Positions 33,593-42,387 are shown, numbered from the stretch's first letter. The stretch is DNA of 64,000 nt from Streptomyces sp. NL15-2K (GCF_030551255.1 NZ_CP130630.1:3329501-3393500); one strand, 5' to 3'. The notes: generated from the letters alone by a model not told the origin. Translations and numbers: made by a program.

Positions 33593-34249
33593 TCAGCCCC
33601 CGTATGCTCGGACCAACTCATCGGCTGGGCCGAGGAGTTCGATTTCCCGTCGGGTCATCGTCGGATTGGCCGCGCGCCGTCGGCGTGCCTCGGCCAGCCC
33701 CTCCTCCGTGAGTTCGGAGGGGTCGGCGAGCAGCCCGGCCAGCAGTGCGCGGGCCGGTCCGGCGAGCGCCTCGGCCGAGACGGCGACCTGGGCCAGGATC
33801 ACCGCTGACATACCCCAGTCCAGGCCCGGGTCGCCCTCCTCGGCGTTGGTCCAGTCGATCACGTAGGGACCGTCGGGCGTGAGGATCACGTTGTCCGGAT
33901 GCAGGTCGAGGTGGAGTACGCGTCCGGTGGCGGAGCGACGGGCGGGGAGGGCGTGCAGCCGTCGCAGCAGACCGGCGAGGACGTGCCCCGCCTCCCGCGC
34001 GTCGATCCGCCCCGCGCCGAGCGCCTCCAGCATCGTCGGTCCCGACAGCCGCTCCAACACCAGCTCGGTGCGGGTGGAGGCGGAGAGCCGCACCCGGGGC
34101 GCGGCGTAGCCGTGTCGGCGCACGTGCTCCATCACCGCGCCCTCGGCGAGCGCGTCCCCCCACCCCTCCCGGTTGCGGCGCAGCACCCACGCCTCGTCGA
34201 TCTCGTACACGTCGGCGGCGCGGCCGGAGCCGAGCAGTCTCCCCGTCAT
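33593..34249 (-). CDS. Aminoglycoside phosphotransferase-family kinase
   Basis: A 218-residue small APH/ChoK-like kinase. It has a glycine-rich start MTGRLLGSGRAADVYEID, the catalytic loop LHLDLHPDNV (Asp and Asn of HxDxxxxN) and VIDWTNAEEGDPGLD as the metal-binding DxD-like segment. A shortened N-lobe is typical of this actinobacterial group. The ATG at 34249 follows GGGGG, while a longer reading back to 34447 crosses the cobalamin riboswitch and is not credible. The substrate is probably a small metabolite; real aminoglycoside resistance is not implied. It is convergent with the secreted-protein gene and divergent from the B12 operon. Confidence 0.85.
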   Translation of the reverse strand: MTGRLLGSGRAADVYEIDEAWVLRRNREGWGDALAEGAVMEHVRRHGYAAPRVRLSASTRTELVLERLSGPTMLEALGAGRIDAREAGHVLAGLLRRLHALPARRSATGRVLHLDLHPDNVILTPDGPYVIDWTNAEEGDPGLDWGMSAVILAQVAVSAEALAGPARALLAGLLADPSELTEEGLAEARRRRAANPTMTRREIELLGPADELVRAYGG

Positions 34250-34329
34250 GGACCCCCGTGACCCCCCGTCTAGGACATGACTCGAACGTACCCGCACACA
34301 CAGGCGGCCCTCAGCCCCTTCCTTACGGG

Positions 34330-34590
34330 CGAGTAGAGTAGCCGCGTCGTCATCACACCCGTACGGGGGGAAGCCGGTGCAATTCCGGCGCTGACCCTCC
34401 CCCAGTGCCTTAAGGGCCTGGGAGGTACCCCCACCGTGAACCACCACCGTGGTGAGCCGGACTGCCCCGGACGGATCGTGAACGGCTCACGCCCACCGGC
34501 AACCGGCCGGTGTGCGGCACCGTCGAGGTCTACGGAGCCGAGCCACCCGGGGTGTCCCGTGCTGCCCGGCTCCCTCGCAGGGAGAGGCAC
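34330..34590 (+). promoter_or_regulatory. Cobalamin riboswitch
   Basis: The core GGGGGGAAGCCGGTGCAATT CCGGCGCTGAC (34365-34394) and the B12-box-like GGTGAGCCGGACTGCCCC (about 34450-34467) are the two signatures of AdoCbl riboswitches. A later GGAGCC...GGCTCC hairpin (about 34533-34575) precedes the GGGAGAGG ribosome site and could be the expression platform. Between CTGACCC and ACCGTGAACC, where streptomycete elements normally have the GCAA turn, a 39-nt palindromic repeat interrupts the fold. The riboswitch controls the six-gene B12 uptake-like operon downstream. Confidence 0.85.
34395..34433 (+). repeat. Palindromic interspersed repeat inside riboswitch
   Basis: CCTCCCCCAG...CTGGGAGG forms a hairpin with loop TTAA, followed by GTACCCCCA. 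A sister copy lies at 41347-41384; the stem differs by compensating bases (CAG/CTG versus CAT/ATG), so the hairpin is conserved. Confidence 0.75.
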
Positions 34591-34599
34591 CCGCCGATC

Positions 34600-35820
34600 A
34601 TGAACGTCCGCCGCAGCGCCGCGGCCCTGGCCGCCGCCACCGCCGTGATCGGCGCCGCCACCGCGCCCGCCGTCGCCGCCGACCCGTCCCCGTCCGCGTC
34701 GCGGGCCTTCCCCTCCGCGCTGTACGGCAGCACGGACCCGACGTACGACGGTGTCTGGCGTCAGTCCCTCACCCTGCTCGCCCAGCACACCGTCGGGGTG
34801 AAGTCCCCGGCCGAGTCGGTGGACTGGCTGGCCGGGCAGCAGTGCCCGAACGGCGCCTTCGCGCCCTACCGCGCCGACCCCGCCGAGGCATGCGGCGCGA
34901 AGCTCATGGTCGACACGAACAACACGGCCGCCGCCGTCCAGGCCCTCGCCGCGCTCGGCGGCCACGACGCCGCCGCAGACAAGGCCGTCGCCTGGCTGAA
35001 GTCCGTGCAGAACAAGGACGGCGGCTGGGGCTACGCGCCCGGCGGCGCCAGCGACACGAACTCGACCTCCGTCGTCGTCGGCGCGCTGACCGCCGTAGGA
35101 GAGAAGCCGACGGACGTGCGCAAGGGCGAGCAGACGCCGTACGACGCCCTGCGGAAGCTCGCCCTGCCGTGCGACGGGGACGGCGCGGGGGCCTTCGCCT
35201 TCCAGCCGGACAAGAAGGGCGAGTTGGCCGCCAACGCCGACGCCACGGCGGCGGGTGTCGTCGGCGCGCTCGGCAAGGGCCTGGTCGTGCGGCCGGGGTC
35301 CGGCACGCGGACCGACGCGGCGACCTGCACCGACGCCGGCGCTCCGTCCCCCCAGCGGGCCGCGGCCAACGGCGCCGCCTACCTCACGAAGGCCCTCGCC
35401 AAGGACGGTCACCTCAAGTCCACCCTGCCCGGCTCCACCGACCAGCCCGACAACGGCAACACCGCGGACGCCGTCGTCGCACTCGCCGCGCAGGGCCAGG
35501 TCGCGCAGGCGAAGAAGCCCCTGCAATGGCTGGAGCAGAACTCCGCGGCCTGGGCGGCGAAGAGCGGGCCCGCCGCCTACGCCCAGCTGATCTTCGCCGC
35601 CCACGCGACGGGCACGGACCCGCGCGACTTCGGCGGCGCGGACCTGGTGCAGCAGCTCAACGCGACGGGGCCCGCCCCGAAGACGGCGACCGACGACTCC
35701 GCCGGGGACACGGACGACTCCGACGGCGGCGACATCTGGTGGATGGTCGGAGCGGGCCTCGCCGCCGGCGCCGGCATCGGCTTCCTGATCAGCGGCCGTA
35801 ACAAGAGGCGGAAGCCGTGA
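34600..35820 (+). CDS. Surface alpha/alpha-toroid protein, transcobalamin-like
   Basis: A 406-residue exported protein: signal peptide (to about AVAA), an alpha/alpha toroid of repeated helical hairpins (ESVDWLAGQQCPNGAFAPY; AVAWLKSVQNKDGGWGYAPG; NTADAVVALAAQGQVAQAKK), an acidic linker DDSAGDTDDSDGGD, and a C-terminal membrane anchor WWMVGAGLAAGAGIGFLIS with RNKRRKP inside. The toroid is the fold of intrinsic factor and transcobalamin alpha domains as well as prenyltransferase-like proteins. Since it is first under a cobalamin riboswitch and followed by an ECF transporter, a cobalamin- or cobamide-capturing role is reasonable inference. No beta-domain of transcobalamin is present. Its stop overlaps the next start (GTGA). 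Confidence 0.85.
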   Translation: MNVRRSAAALAAATAVIGAATAPAVAADPSPSASRAFPSALYGSTDPTYDGVWRQSLTLLAQHTVGVKSPAESVDWLAGQQCPNGAFAPYRADPAEACGAKLMVDTNNTAAAVQALAALGGHDAAADKAVAWLKSVQNKDGGWGYAPGGASDTNSTSVVVGALTAVGEKPTDVRKGEQTPYDALRKLALPCDGDGAGAFAFQPDKKGELAANADATAAGVVGALGKGLVVRPGSGTRTDAATCTDAGAPSPQRAAANGAAYLTKALAKDGHLKSTLPGSTDQPDNGNTADAVVALAAQGQVAQAKKPLQWLEQNSAAWAAKSGPAAYAQLIFAAHATGTDPRDFGGADLVQQLNATGPAPKTATDDSAGDTDDSDGGDIWWMVGAGLAAGAGIGFLISGRNKRRKP

Positions 35821-36470
35821 TCCGCCGCCGTGCCGCCGCACTGCTGCTTCTGGTCCCGTTTCTCCTGGGAAGCGTGGGCCAGGCGCAGGCCGCCGGCTAC
35901 CGCTACTGGTCCTTCTGGGAGCGCGACGGCAACCAGTGGACGTACGCGCCCCAGGGCCCCTCGACCACCCGCCCCTCCGACGGCGACGTCCAGGGCTTCC
36001 GCTTCTCGGTGAGCGAGGACTCCGGCGACGCGACGAAGCCGCGCGGCACGGCGGACTTCACGACGATCTGCGCGAAGACGCCCGCGCGGGACGGCAGGAA
36101 GCGGGTGGCTCTGGTCATCGACTTCGGTACGACGACGGACGCGCCGTCGGGGGAGACCCCACCGGCGGCCCGTACGGCATGCGCGGCGATCGCCCCCGAC
36201 GCGACGACGGCAGACGCCCTGGCCTCGGTCGCCAAGCCCCTCCGCTACGACACCAACGCGCTGTTGTGCGCGATCGCGGGGTATCCGCGGACGGGGTGCG
36301 GGGAGCAGGTGACGGCGGAGAAGAAGCCGGGCGCCGCGCAGAAGGAGGGCACGAAGGAGGGCACGAAGGACGAGGGCCCGTCGGTGGGCCTGCTCGCGGG
36401 GGTGGCGGTCGTGGCAGTCCTGGGCGGGGCGGCGGCGTGGCAGGCAAGGCGGCGCAGGGATGCGCCGTAA
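35817..36470 (+). CDS. Surface protein with signal peptide and C-terminal anchor
   Basis: A 217-residue protein with signal peptide (AAALLLLVPFLLGSVGQAQA), an ectodomain starting YRYWSFWERDGNQWTYAPQG, three Cys (TICAKT, TACAAI, LLCAIAGYPRTGCGE) and a C-terminal helix (VGLLAGVAVVAVLGGAAAW) ending in ARRRRDAP. The Tyr/Trp-rich segment and conserved Cys suggest a ligand-contact domain. A KEGTKEGTKDEG repeat is a spacer. It is coupled to the toroid gene and precedes EcfT, so it is very likely part of the same uptake system, perhaps docking the toroid to the transporter. Family function unknown. Confidence 0.8.
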   Translation: MIRRRAAALLLLVPFLLGSVGQAQAAGYRYWSFWERDGNQWTYAPQGPSTTRPSDGDVQGFRFSVSEDSGDATKPRGTADFTTICAKTPARDGRKRVALVIDFGTTTDAPSGETPPAARTACAAIAPDATTADALASVAKPLRYDTNALLCAIAGYPRTGCGEQVTAEKKPGAAQKEGTKEGTKDEGPSVGLLAGVAVVAVLGGAAAWQARRRRDAP

Positions 36471-37605
36471 CGCCGACCGCGTCCGAGCCATGCCCGGCGC
36501 CCTTCCAGTGCCGGTGAGCACCCCCACCCCCCGGCACCAGCCAAGGGCCACGCCCCTGCACCCCGGCGCCTGGTGGCTCTGGTCCCTCTCCCTCGGCACA
36601 GCCGCCACCCGAACCACCAACCCCCTCCTCCTGACCCTCCTCATCACCACCTCCGCCTACGTAGTGGCCACCCACCGCCCCAACACCCCCACCGCCCGCT
36701 CCTACACCGCCTTCCTCAAGCTCGCCCTCGCCGTCCTCCTCATCCGCCTCGCCTTCGCCGTAGTCCTCGGCTCCCCCATCCCCGGCACGCACGTGATGGC
36801 CACCCTCCCCGAAGTCCCCCTCCCCGACTGGGCCCAAGGAATCCGCATAGGCGGCCGGGTCACCGCCGAAGGCCTCCTCTTCGCCCTCTACGACGGCCTG
36901 AAACTCGCCACGCTCCTCATCTGCGTCGGCGCCGCGAACGCCCTCGCGAACCCGTCCCGCCTGCTCAAGTCCCTCCCCGGGGCGCTCTACGAGATGGGCG
37001 TGGCCGTGGTCGTAGCCCTCACCTTCGCCCCCAACCTCATCGTCGACGTACAACGCCTGCGCGCCGCCCGCCGCCTGCGCGGCCGTCACGACAAGGGCGT
37101 CCGCGGCCTCCTCCAGGTCGCGCTCCCCGTCCTGGAGGGCGCCCTCGAACGCTCCGTCGCCCTCGCCGCCGCGATGGACGCCCGCGGCTACGGCCGTACC
37201 GCCGACGTGCCCGCCCCCGTCCGCCGTACGACCGCCGCCCTCACCCTCGGCGGCCTGCTCGGCGTGTGCGCGGGAACGTACGGACTGCTGACGGCCGAGG
37301 GCGGCACCTACGGCCTCCCCGTCCTCCTCGCCGGACTCGCCGCCGCCCTCGCCGGACTGCACCTCGGCGGCCGCCGCTCCCCGCGCACCCGTTACCGCCC
37401 CGACCGCTGGGGCGCCCGCGCCTGGCTGGTCACCGGTTCCGGCGTCGCGGTCGCCGTCCTGCTCACCCTCGCGTCCGCCCGGGACCCCGAGGCCCTGCAC
37501 CCGGGCGTGGTCCCGCTCGTCGCCCCCACCCTCCCCCTGTGGCCGGCGGCGGCCGTACTCCTCGGCCTGCTGCCCGCGTTCACCGCCCCCAAGGAGCCGT
37601 CGTGA
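36460..37605 (+). CDS. ECF transporter T component (EcfT/CbiQ-like)
   Basis: A 381-residue membrane coupling protein with about seven hydrophobic segments and the two cytosolic coupling signatures: LRAARRLRGRHDKG and AMDARGYGR (Ala-Arg-Gly type). These contact the ATPases in energy-coupling-factor transporters. ATG 36460 has GCAGGG just upstream; ATG 36490 is an alternative. The gene overlaps the preceding surface-protein gene by 11 nt and the ATPase gene by 4 nt. It works with the fused A-A ATPase and S component; riboswitch control indicates cobalamin rather than cobalt, though cobalt cannot be excluded. Confidence 0.9.
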   Translation: MRRNADRVRAMPGALPVPVSTPTPRHQPRATPLHPGAWWLWSLSLGTAATRTTNPLLLTLLITTSAYVVATHRPNTPTARSYTAFLKLALAVLLIRLAFAVVLGSPIPGTHVMATLPEVPLPDWAQGIRIGGRVTAEGLLFALYDGLKLATLLICVGAANALANPSRLLKSLPGALYEMGVAVVVALTFAPNLIVDVQRLRAARRLRGRHDKGVRGLLQVALPVLEGALERSVALAAAMDARGYGRTADVPAPVRRTTAALTLGGLLGVCAGTYGLLTAEGGTYGLPVLLAGLAAALAGLHLGGRRSPRTRYRPDRWGARAWLVTGSGVAVAVLLTLASARDPEALHPGVVPLVAPTLPLWPAAAVLLGLLPAFTAPKEPS

Positions 37606-39458
37606 TCCGCTTCGAGAACGTCTCCGTGACGTATGACAGCGACAGCGACGGCGACGGCCCCACCGAACCCACCGTCCAGGGACTGGACTTCGAGATCCCC
37701 GAGGGCGAACTCGTCCTGCTCGTCGGCCCGTCCGGCGTCGGCAAGTCCACCGTCCTCAGGGCGGTGAGCGGTCTCGTGCCGCACTTCACCGGCGGCACCC
37801 TGCGCGGCCGGGTCACGGTGGCCGGCCGGGACACGCGCACGCACAAGCCGCGCGAACTCGCCGATGTCGTGGGGACGGTGGGCCAGGACCCGCTCTCCCA
37901 CTTCGTCACCGACACAGTCGAGGACGAACTCGCCTACGGCATGGAGTCGTTGGGGCTTGCGCCCGAGGTGATGCGGCGCCGCGTCGAGGAGACGCTCGAC
38001 CTCCTCGGCCTCGCCGACCTGCGCGACCGCCCCATCGCCACGCTCTCCGGCGGCCAGCAGCAGCGAGTCGCGATCGGCTCGGTCCTCACGCCGCACCCGC
38101 GCGTTCTCGTCCTCGACGAGCCGACCTCCGCGCTGGACCCGGCGGCCGCGGAGGAGGTCCTCGCGGTGCTCCAACGCCTCGTCCACGACCTGGGTACGAC
38201 GGTCCTGATGGCCGAACACCGACTGGAACGCGTCATCCAGTACGCCGACCAGGTCGCCCTTCTGCCGTCCCCCGGGGCGGCTCCGGTCCTCGGCACCCCG
38301 GCCGAGATCATGGCCGTATCGCCGGTGTACCCGCCGGTGGTCGACCTGGGCCGACTGGCGGACTGGTCTCCGCTGCCACTGACGGTCAGGGACGCGCGGC
38401 GCCGGGCCGGAAGCCTGCGGGAGCGGCTGGAGAGGGCGGGAAGGGTGGGGAGCGCAGAGGCCGCCACGGCGACGACGACCGAAGCCGGCGCGCACGCGCG
38501 GCGGGCGGCAGGCGACACCGCGCAGGCGACGCCGGCCGCGCCGGGCGCCGACACGACCGGCCCCGCGCCGGTGGACGCGGCCACGCCCTCCCGCCCCGAC
38601 GCGTCCGCGACGCCGCCCGCCTCCGCCACCTCCCGCCCCCCGGCCTCCCGTCTCCCCCGCCTGCTCCGTCGGCGCGTCCCCACGACTCCCGCGCCCTCAA
38701 CCCCCGCACCCCCGGCCGAAGTCCGCTCCCTCGCCGTCCGCCGCGCCCGCATCCAGGCCCTCCGCCACATCGACCTCACCGTCACCCCCGGCGAGACGAT
38801 CGCCCTCATGGGCCGCAACGGCGCCGGCAAGTCCACCCTGCTCAACATCCTGGTCGGCCTCGTCGAACCCACCTCCGGCTCGGTGAACGTCGGCGGAGCC
38901 GTACCGCACCGCACGCCCCCGCGTGACCTCGTACGCCGCGTGGGTCTCGTCCCGCAGGAGCCCCGCGACCTGCTGTACGCCGACACGGTCGCCGCCGAGT
39001 GCGAGGCCGCCGACCGGGACGCCAGTGCCGAACCCGGCACTTGCCGGGCCCTGGTCCGCGGCCTGCTCCCCGGCATCACCGACGACACCCACCCCCGCGA
39101 CCTCTCCGAAGGCCAGCGCCTCGCTCTCGCCCTGGCCGTCGTCCTGACGGCCCGTCCTCCTCTCCTGCTCCTCGACGAGCCGACCCGGGGCCTGGACTAC
39201 GCGGCGAAGGCCCGCCTGGTGGCCGTCCTGCGCGGCCTGGCGGCCGAGGGGCACGCGATCGTGCTGGCCACGCACGACGTCGAACTGGCCGCCGAACTCG
39301 CCCACCGCGTCGTCCTGCTGGCCGACGGAGAGGTGATCGCCGACGGACCGACGGCGGACGTCGTGGTGGCCTCCCCCTCCTTCGCCCCGCAGGTCACCAA
39401 GATCCTGGCGCCGCAGAAGTGGCTGACGGTGGCGCAGGTGAGGGAGGCGCTCGCATGA
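37602..39458 (+). CDS. ECF transporter fused double ATPase (EcfA-EcfA')
   Basis: A 618-residue protein with two ABC ATPase domains. Domain 1 has Walker A GPSGVGKST, Q-loop VGQDPLSH, signature LSGGQQQ and Walker B VLVLDEPTSALD. Domain 2 has Walker A GRNGAGKST, Q-loop LVPQEPRD, a degenerate signature LSEGQRLALA and Walker B LLLLDEPTRGLD. The linker (about 270-365) is Ala/Thr/Pro-rich and disordered. AAGGAG precedes the GTG at 37602, which overlaps the T gene's stop. The fusion guarantees a heterodimeric pair. It powers substrate passage by the S and T subunits. Confidence 0.93.
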   Translation: MIRFENVSVTYDSDSDGDGPTEPTVQGLDFEIPEGELVLLVGPSGVGKSTVLRAVSGLVPHFTGGTLRGRVTVAGRDTRTHKPRELADVVGTVGQDPLSHFVTDTVEDELAYGMESLGLAPEVMRRRVEETLDLLGLADLRDRPIATLSGGQQQRVAIGSVLTPHPRVLVLDEPTSALDPAAAEEVLAVLQRLVHDLGTTVLMAEHRLERVIQYADQVALLPSPGAAPVLGTPAEIMAVSPVYPPVVDLGRLADWSPLPLTVRDARRRAGSLRERLERAGRVGSAEAATATTTEAGAHARRAAGDTAQATPAAPGADTTGPAPVDAATPSRPDASATPPASATSRPPASRLPRLLRRRVPTTPAPSTPAPPAEVRSLAVRRARIQALRHIDLTVTPGETIALMGRNGAGKSTLLNILVGLVEPTSGSVNVGGAVPHRTPPRDLVRRVGLVPQEPRDLLYADTVAAECEAADRDASAEPGTCRALVRGLLPGITDDTHPRDLSEGQRLALALAVVLTARPPLLLLDEPTRGLDYAAKARLVAVLRGLAAEGHAIVLATHDVELAAELAHRVVLLADGEVIADGPTADVVVASPSFAPQVTKILAPQKWLTVAQVREALA

Positions 39459-40285
39459 CAACCGGAGTCCAGCGCCAAGCGCGTGCCGTGCGCCTGGGGC
39501 CCCGCTCCACAGCCGCGCTCGTCCTGGTGAGCGCGGTGGGCGTGGCCGCCCTGGGGTGGCCGTTCCTCGCCCCGCCCGCCTCCCAGGTCAGCGCGCACGC
39601 GCAGGACGCTCCCTGGCTCTTCGCGGGCCTGCTGGTCCTCCTGGTCGCCGTGGTCGCCGCGACGATCTCCGAATCCGGCCTGGGTCCGAAGGCGGTGGCG
39701 ATGCTCGGCGTGCTGGCGGCCACCGGCGCCGCCCTGCGCCCCATCGGCGCCGGAACCGCCGGTCTGGAGCCCATGTTCTTCCTGATGGTGCTGAGCGGAC
39801 GCGTCCTCGGCCCCGGCTTCGGTTTCGTCCTCGGCTCGGTCACGATGTTCGCGTCGGCGCTGCTCACGGGCGGGGTGGGTCCGTGGATGCCGTTCCAGAT
39901 GCTGGCGATGGGCTGGTTCACGATGGGCGCGGGCCTGCTGCCGGGCCCGGACCGGCTGCGCGGCCGGGGCGAGCTGGGGCTGCTGGCCGCGTACGGCTTC
40001 CTGGCGGCCTTCGCCTACGGCACGGTGATGAACCTGGCGGGCTGGCCCTTCATGGGCACACTTGCCTCGAACATCGCCTTCGACCCGGAGGCGTCGCCCC
40101 CGGCCAACCTGGCCCGCTTCCTCCTCTACTGCCTGGCCACCTCACTCGGCTGGGACCTGGGCCGGGCCCTCGTCACCCTCGTCCTGACCTTCCTCCTCGG
40201 CCCGCCGATCCTCAGGGCGCTGCGGCGGGCAACTCGCCGGGCGGCCTTCGAGACGGCGGTCACTTTCGACGCCCCAACTTCGTGA
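39455..40285 (+). CDS. ECF transporter S component (CbrT-like)
   Basis: A 276-residue membrane protein with six to seven helices, the substrate-binding component of an ECF transporter. Its larger size and segments LEPMFFLMVLSGRVLGPGFG and GPWMPFQMLAMGWFTMGAG match the group that includes CbrT, which carries cobalamin or cobinamide in lactobacilli. ATGA overlap with the ATPase stop shows coupling. Under the cobalamin riboswitch, B12 or a precursor is the best guess for its substrate. A short CTACGA/TCGTAG hairpin at 40309-40327 follows the stop. Confidence 0.85.
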   Translation: MTTGVQRQARAVRLGPRSTAALVLVSAVGVAALGWPFLAPPASQVSAHAQDAPWLFAGLLVLLVAVVAATISESGLGPKAVAMLGVLAATGAALRPIGAGTAGLEPMFFLMVLSGRVLGPGFGFVLGSVTMFASALLTGGVGPWMPFQMLAMGWFTMGAGLLPGPDRLRGRGELGLLAAYGFLAAFAYGTVMNLAGWPFMGTLASNIAFDPEASPPANLARFLLYCLATSLGWDLGRALVTLVLTFLLGPPILRALRRATRRAAFETAVTFDAPTS

Positions 40286-40588
40286 AGCACCCCACATGAC
40301 CCAGGTCACTACGAGGCCGGGTCGTAGATCCACCAGCCTGTCATGTACGCGGAAACACCCGCTCTGACCTGCGCTTTGAGAGCCTCGTCACACGACACCC
40401 CATTCACCCACATGCGACCACAACTAGTAAAACCGGTCATTGCGGACACCCGCCGATCCTGCTTCTCTGAATGACGTCGCACGGCGCCACGTGCCCTCAG
40501 GGCCGCGGCGTCATCGCATGCCTCCCCGCCCCGCACCGCGTGGTTCCGGCATGCCGCGCACGCCCTGTCCCCGAAGAAAAGGTCCTCC
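40286..40588. other. Intergenic region before transglycosylase-like gene
   Basis: No credible gene. It holds a short hairpin at 40309-40327 that may end the ECF operon and a long leader in which GCATGCC (about 40516) and GGCATGC (about 40548) can pair. I looked for c-di-AMP riboswitch signatures, which precede some streptomycete muralytic genes, and did not find them. Confidence 0.5.
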
Positions 40589-41023
40589 GTGCCCGTCTCC
40601 CGCATCGTTCGTCGCATCGCCGCCCCGCTGGCCTCCCCGAAGAAGGCCCTCACCACCGCCGCCGTGGCCGCCGCCACCGCCGGCATCGCCCTGACCGCGG
40701 CCCCCGCCCACGCCGCCACCACGGCCTCCTCGGCCACTCAGGCGAAGACGATCGCGCACAAACTGATCCCGGACAGCGCGCAGTACAAGGCCTTCAGCAA
40801 CATCGTCGAGCACGAGAGCGGCTGGGACGTCGACGCCACGAACGTCTCCTCCGGCGCCTACGGCCTGGTCCAGGCCCTGCCGGGCTCCAAGATGGCCGCG
40901 GCCGGCTCCGACTGGAAGACCAACGCCGAGACCCAGATCAAGTGGGGCCTCGACTACATGAAGTCCCGCTACGGCAGCCCGACCGGCGCGTGGGCGTTCT
41001 GGCAGGCCAACGGCTGGTACTGA
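40589..41023 (+). CDS. Secreted transglycosylase-like (SLT/Rpf-type) protein
   Basis: A 144-residue exported protein with a long signal peptide (VSRIVRRIAAPLASPKKALT, then a hydrophobic core, cleavage near AHAA). The domain reads FSNIVEHESGWDVDATNVSS, GAYGLVQALPGSKM, TQIKWGLDYMKSRYGSPTGA and ends WQANGWY, the compact lysozyme-like transglycosylase fold with catalytic Glu in EHESGW. It likely cuts glycan strands during growth or germination. GTG at 40589 is the start and AAAAGG lies about 6 nt before it. A 17-bp terminator follows. Confidence 0.9.
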   Translation: MPVSRIVRRIAAPLASPKKALTTAAVAAATAGIALTAAPAHAATTASSATQAKTIAHKLIPDSAQYKAFSNIVEHESGWDVDATNVSSGAYGLVQALPGSKMAAAGSDWKTNAETQIKWGLDYMKSRYGSPTGAWAFWQANGWY

Positions 41024-41046
41024 CAGCCATTCCAGCGCCCCTTGAC

Positions 41047-41089
41047 GCGAAGGCGGCGGCCCCCGGATCCCCGGGGCCGCCGCCTTCGC
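41047..41089. terminator. Very strong hairpin terminator
   Basis: GCGAAGGCGGCGGCCCC and GGGGCCGCCGCCTTCGC make a perfect 17-bp stem with a 9-nt loop, 24 nt after the stop codon. Confidence 0.9.
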
Positions 41090-41109
41090 CCATGTCCGGC
41101 TGGATGTCA

Positions 41110-42298
41110 GCCCTTGACGGCCGAGCGCCCACCAGATCGAGGGCAACAACGTCAACAGCGACTGGTGGCAGCTGGAACACAGCGGCGGCGCCATCGCCGA
41201 GCCCAGCCTCGACGCGGCCGACAGCTACCACCGGTGGCGCGAGGACATGGACCTGCTCGCCGAACTCGGCTTCACCGACTACCGCTTCAGCATCGAATGG
41301 GCCCGCATCGAGCCCGCCCCCGGCCACTTCTCCAAGGCCGAGCTCGCCCTCCCCCATAGCCTTAAGGGCATGGGGGTGCCCCCATCCGGCGCATGGTCGA
41401 CGGCGCCCTCGAACGCGGCCTGCGGCCCATGGTCACCCTGCACCACTTCACGGTCCCGCGCTGGTTCGCCGAGCGCGGTGGCTGGACCGCGGACGGGGCG
41501 GTGGACCTGTTCGCGCGGTACGTGCGGGCGACCGAGCCGGTCATCGGCACCGGCGTACGGCACGTGTGCACCATCAACGAGCCCAACATGATCGCGGTCG
41601 CCGGCGCCGTCCGCGAACTGGGCACCGAAGCACCTCCCACGGCGGGCCTCCCGCTCCCCGACAAGGCCACCACCGACGCCCTGATCCAGGCCCACCACCG
41701 CGCCACGGCCGCCGTCAGGGCGATCTCCGCCGACATCCAGGTCGGCTGGTCGATCGCCAACCAGGTCTACCAGGCTCTGCCGGGCGCCGAAGCCGCCACC
41801 GCCGCCTACCGCCACCCCCGGGAAGACGTCTTCATCGAGGCCGCCCGCGACGACGACTGGATCGGCGTCCAGTCCTACACCCGCACGAGGATCACCGCCG
41901 ACGGTCCCATCCCGGCGCCCGACGACGCCGAACGCACCCTCACCGGCTGGGAGTACTACCCGCAAGCTCTCGGACACGCCCTGCGCCACACCGCCGCGAT
42001 CGTCGGCGACGTCCCCCTGATCGTCACCGAGAACGGCATCGCCACCGACGACGACAGCCGCCGCGTCGACTACACCACCGGAGCGCTCCAGGAAGTCTCC
42101 GCCGCCCTGGAGGACGGCCTCGACGTACGCGGCTACCTGCACTGGAGTGCCCTCGACAACTACGAATGGGGCTCCTACAAGCCCACCTTCGGCCTCATCT
42201 CCGTCGCCCCCGACACCTTCGAACGCACCCCCAAGCCGTCCGCCGCCTGGCTCGGCAACCTCGCCCGCACGGGAATGCTGCCGCGCGCCGGTCGCTGA
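41110..42298 (+). pseudogene. Broken GH1 beta-glucosidase gene
   Basis: The reading starts abruptly with HQIEGNNVNSDWW, without the usual N-terminal LWGAATAA part, so about 20 codons and the start are lost. The first frame runs through RFSIEWARIEPAPGHFSKAE. There a palindromic repeat (41347-41384) shifts the frame. The second frame, starting RMVDGALERGLRPMVTLHHF, is intact to the stop at 42298 and keeps the acid/base Glu in TINEPN and the nucleophile Glu in IVTENG, ending YEWGSYKPTFGL. As an encoded unit it is a pseudogene; GH1 enzymes hydrolyse beta-glucosides in the cytosol. The second frame alone lacks the substrate-binding N-terminal strands. Confidence 0.85.
41347..41384 (+). repeat. Palindromic interspersed repeat in GH1 gene
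   Basis: CCCCCAT...ATGGGGG hairpin with CTTAAG at the tip, followed by GTGCCCCCA. It is near-identical to the 34395-34433 copy and causes the frameshift in the GH1 pseudogene. Confidence 0.78.
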
Positions 42299-42387
42299 GC
42301 GTTCTCAATACCGCATACCTCATACCGCATACCTCATGCCGCATTGCCGGAGGGCAACCTTCCGGGCCGCGCGCGCATCAAAGGTGC

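Noticed and set aside
33593..34249. Antibiotic-resistance kinase
   Set aside because: Only the general APH fold is visible; small actinobacterial members usually have unknown metabolic substrates.
33593..34447. Longer start for the phosphotransferase gene
   Set aside because: It would translate the antisense of the cobalamin riboswitch; the domain starts at 34249.
40330..40588. c-di-AMP riboswitch before the transglycosylase-like gene
   Set aside because: Known muralytic genes can have one, but I could not find the conserved cores.
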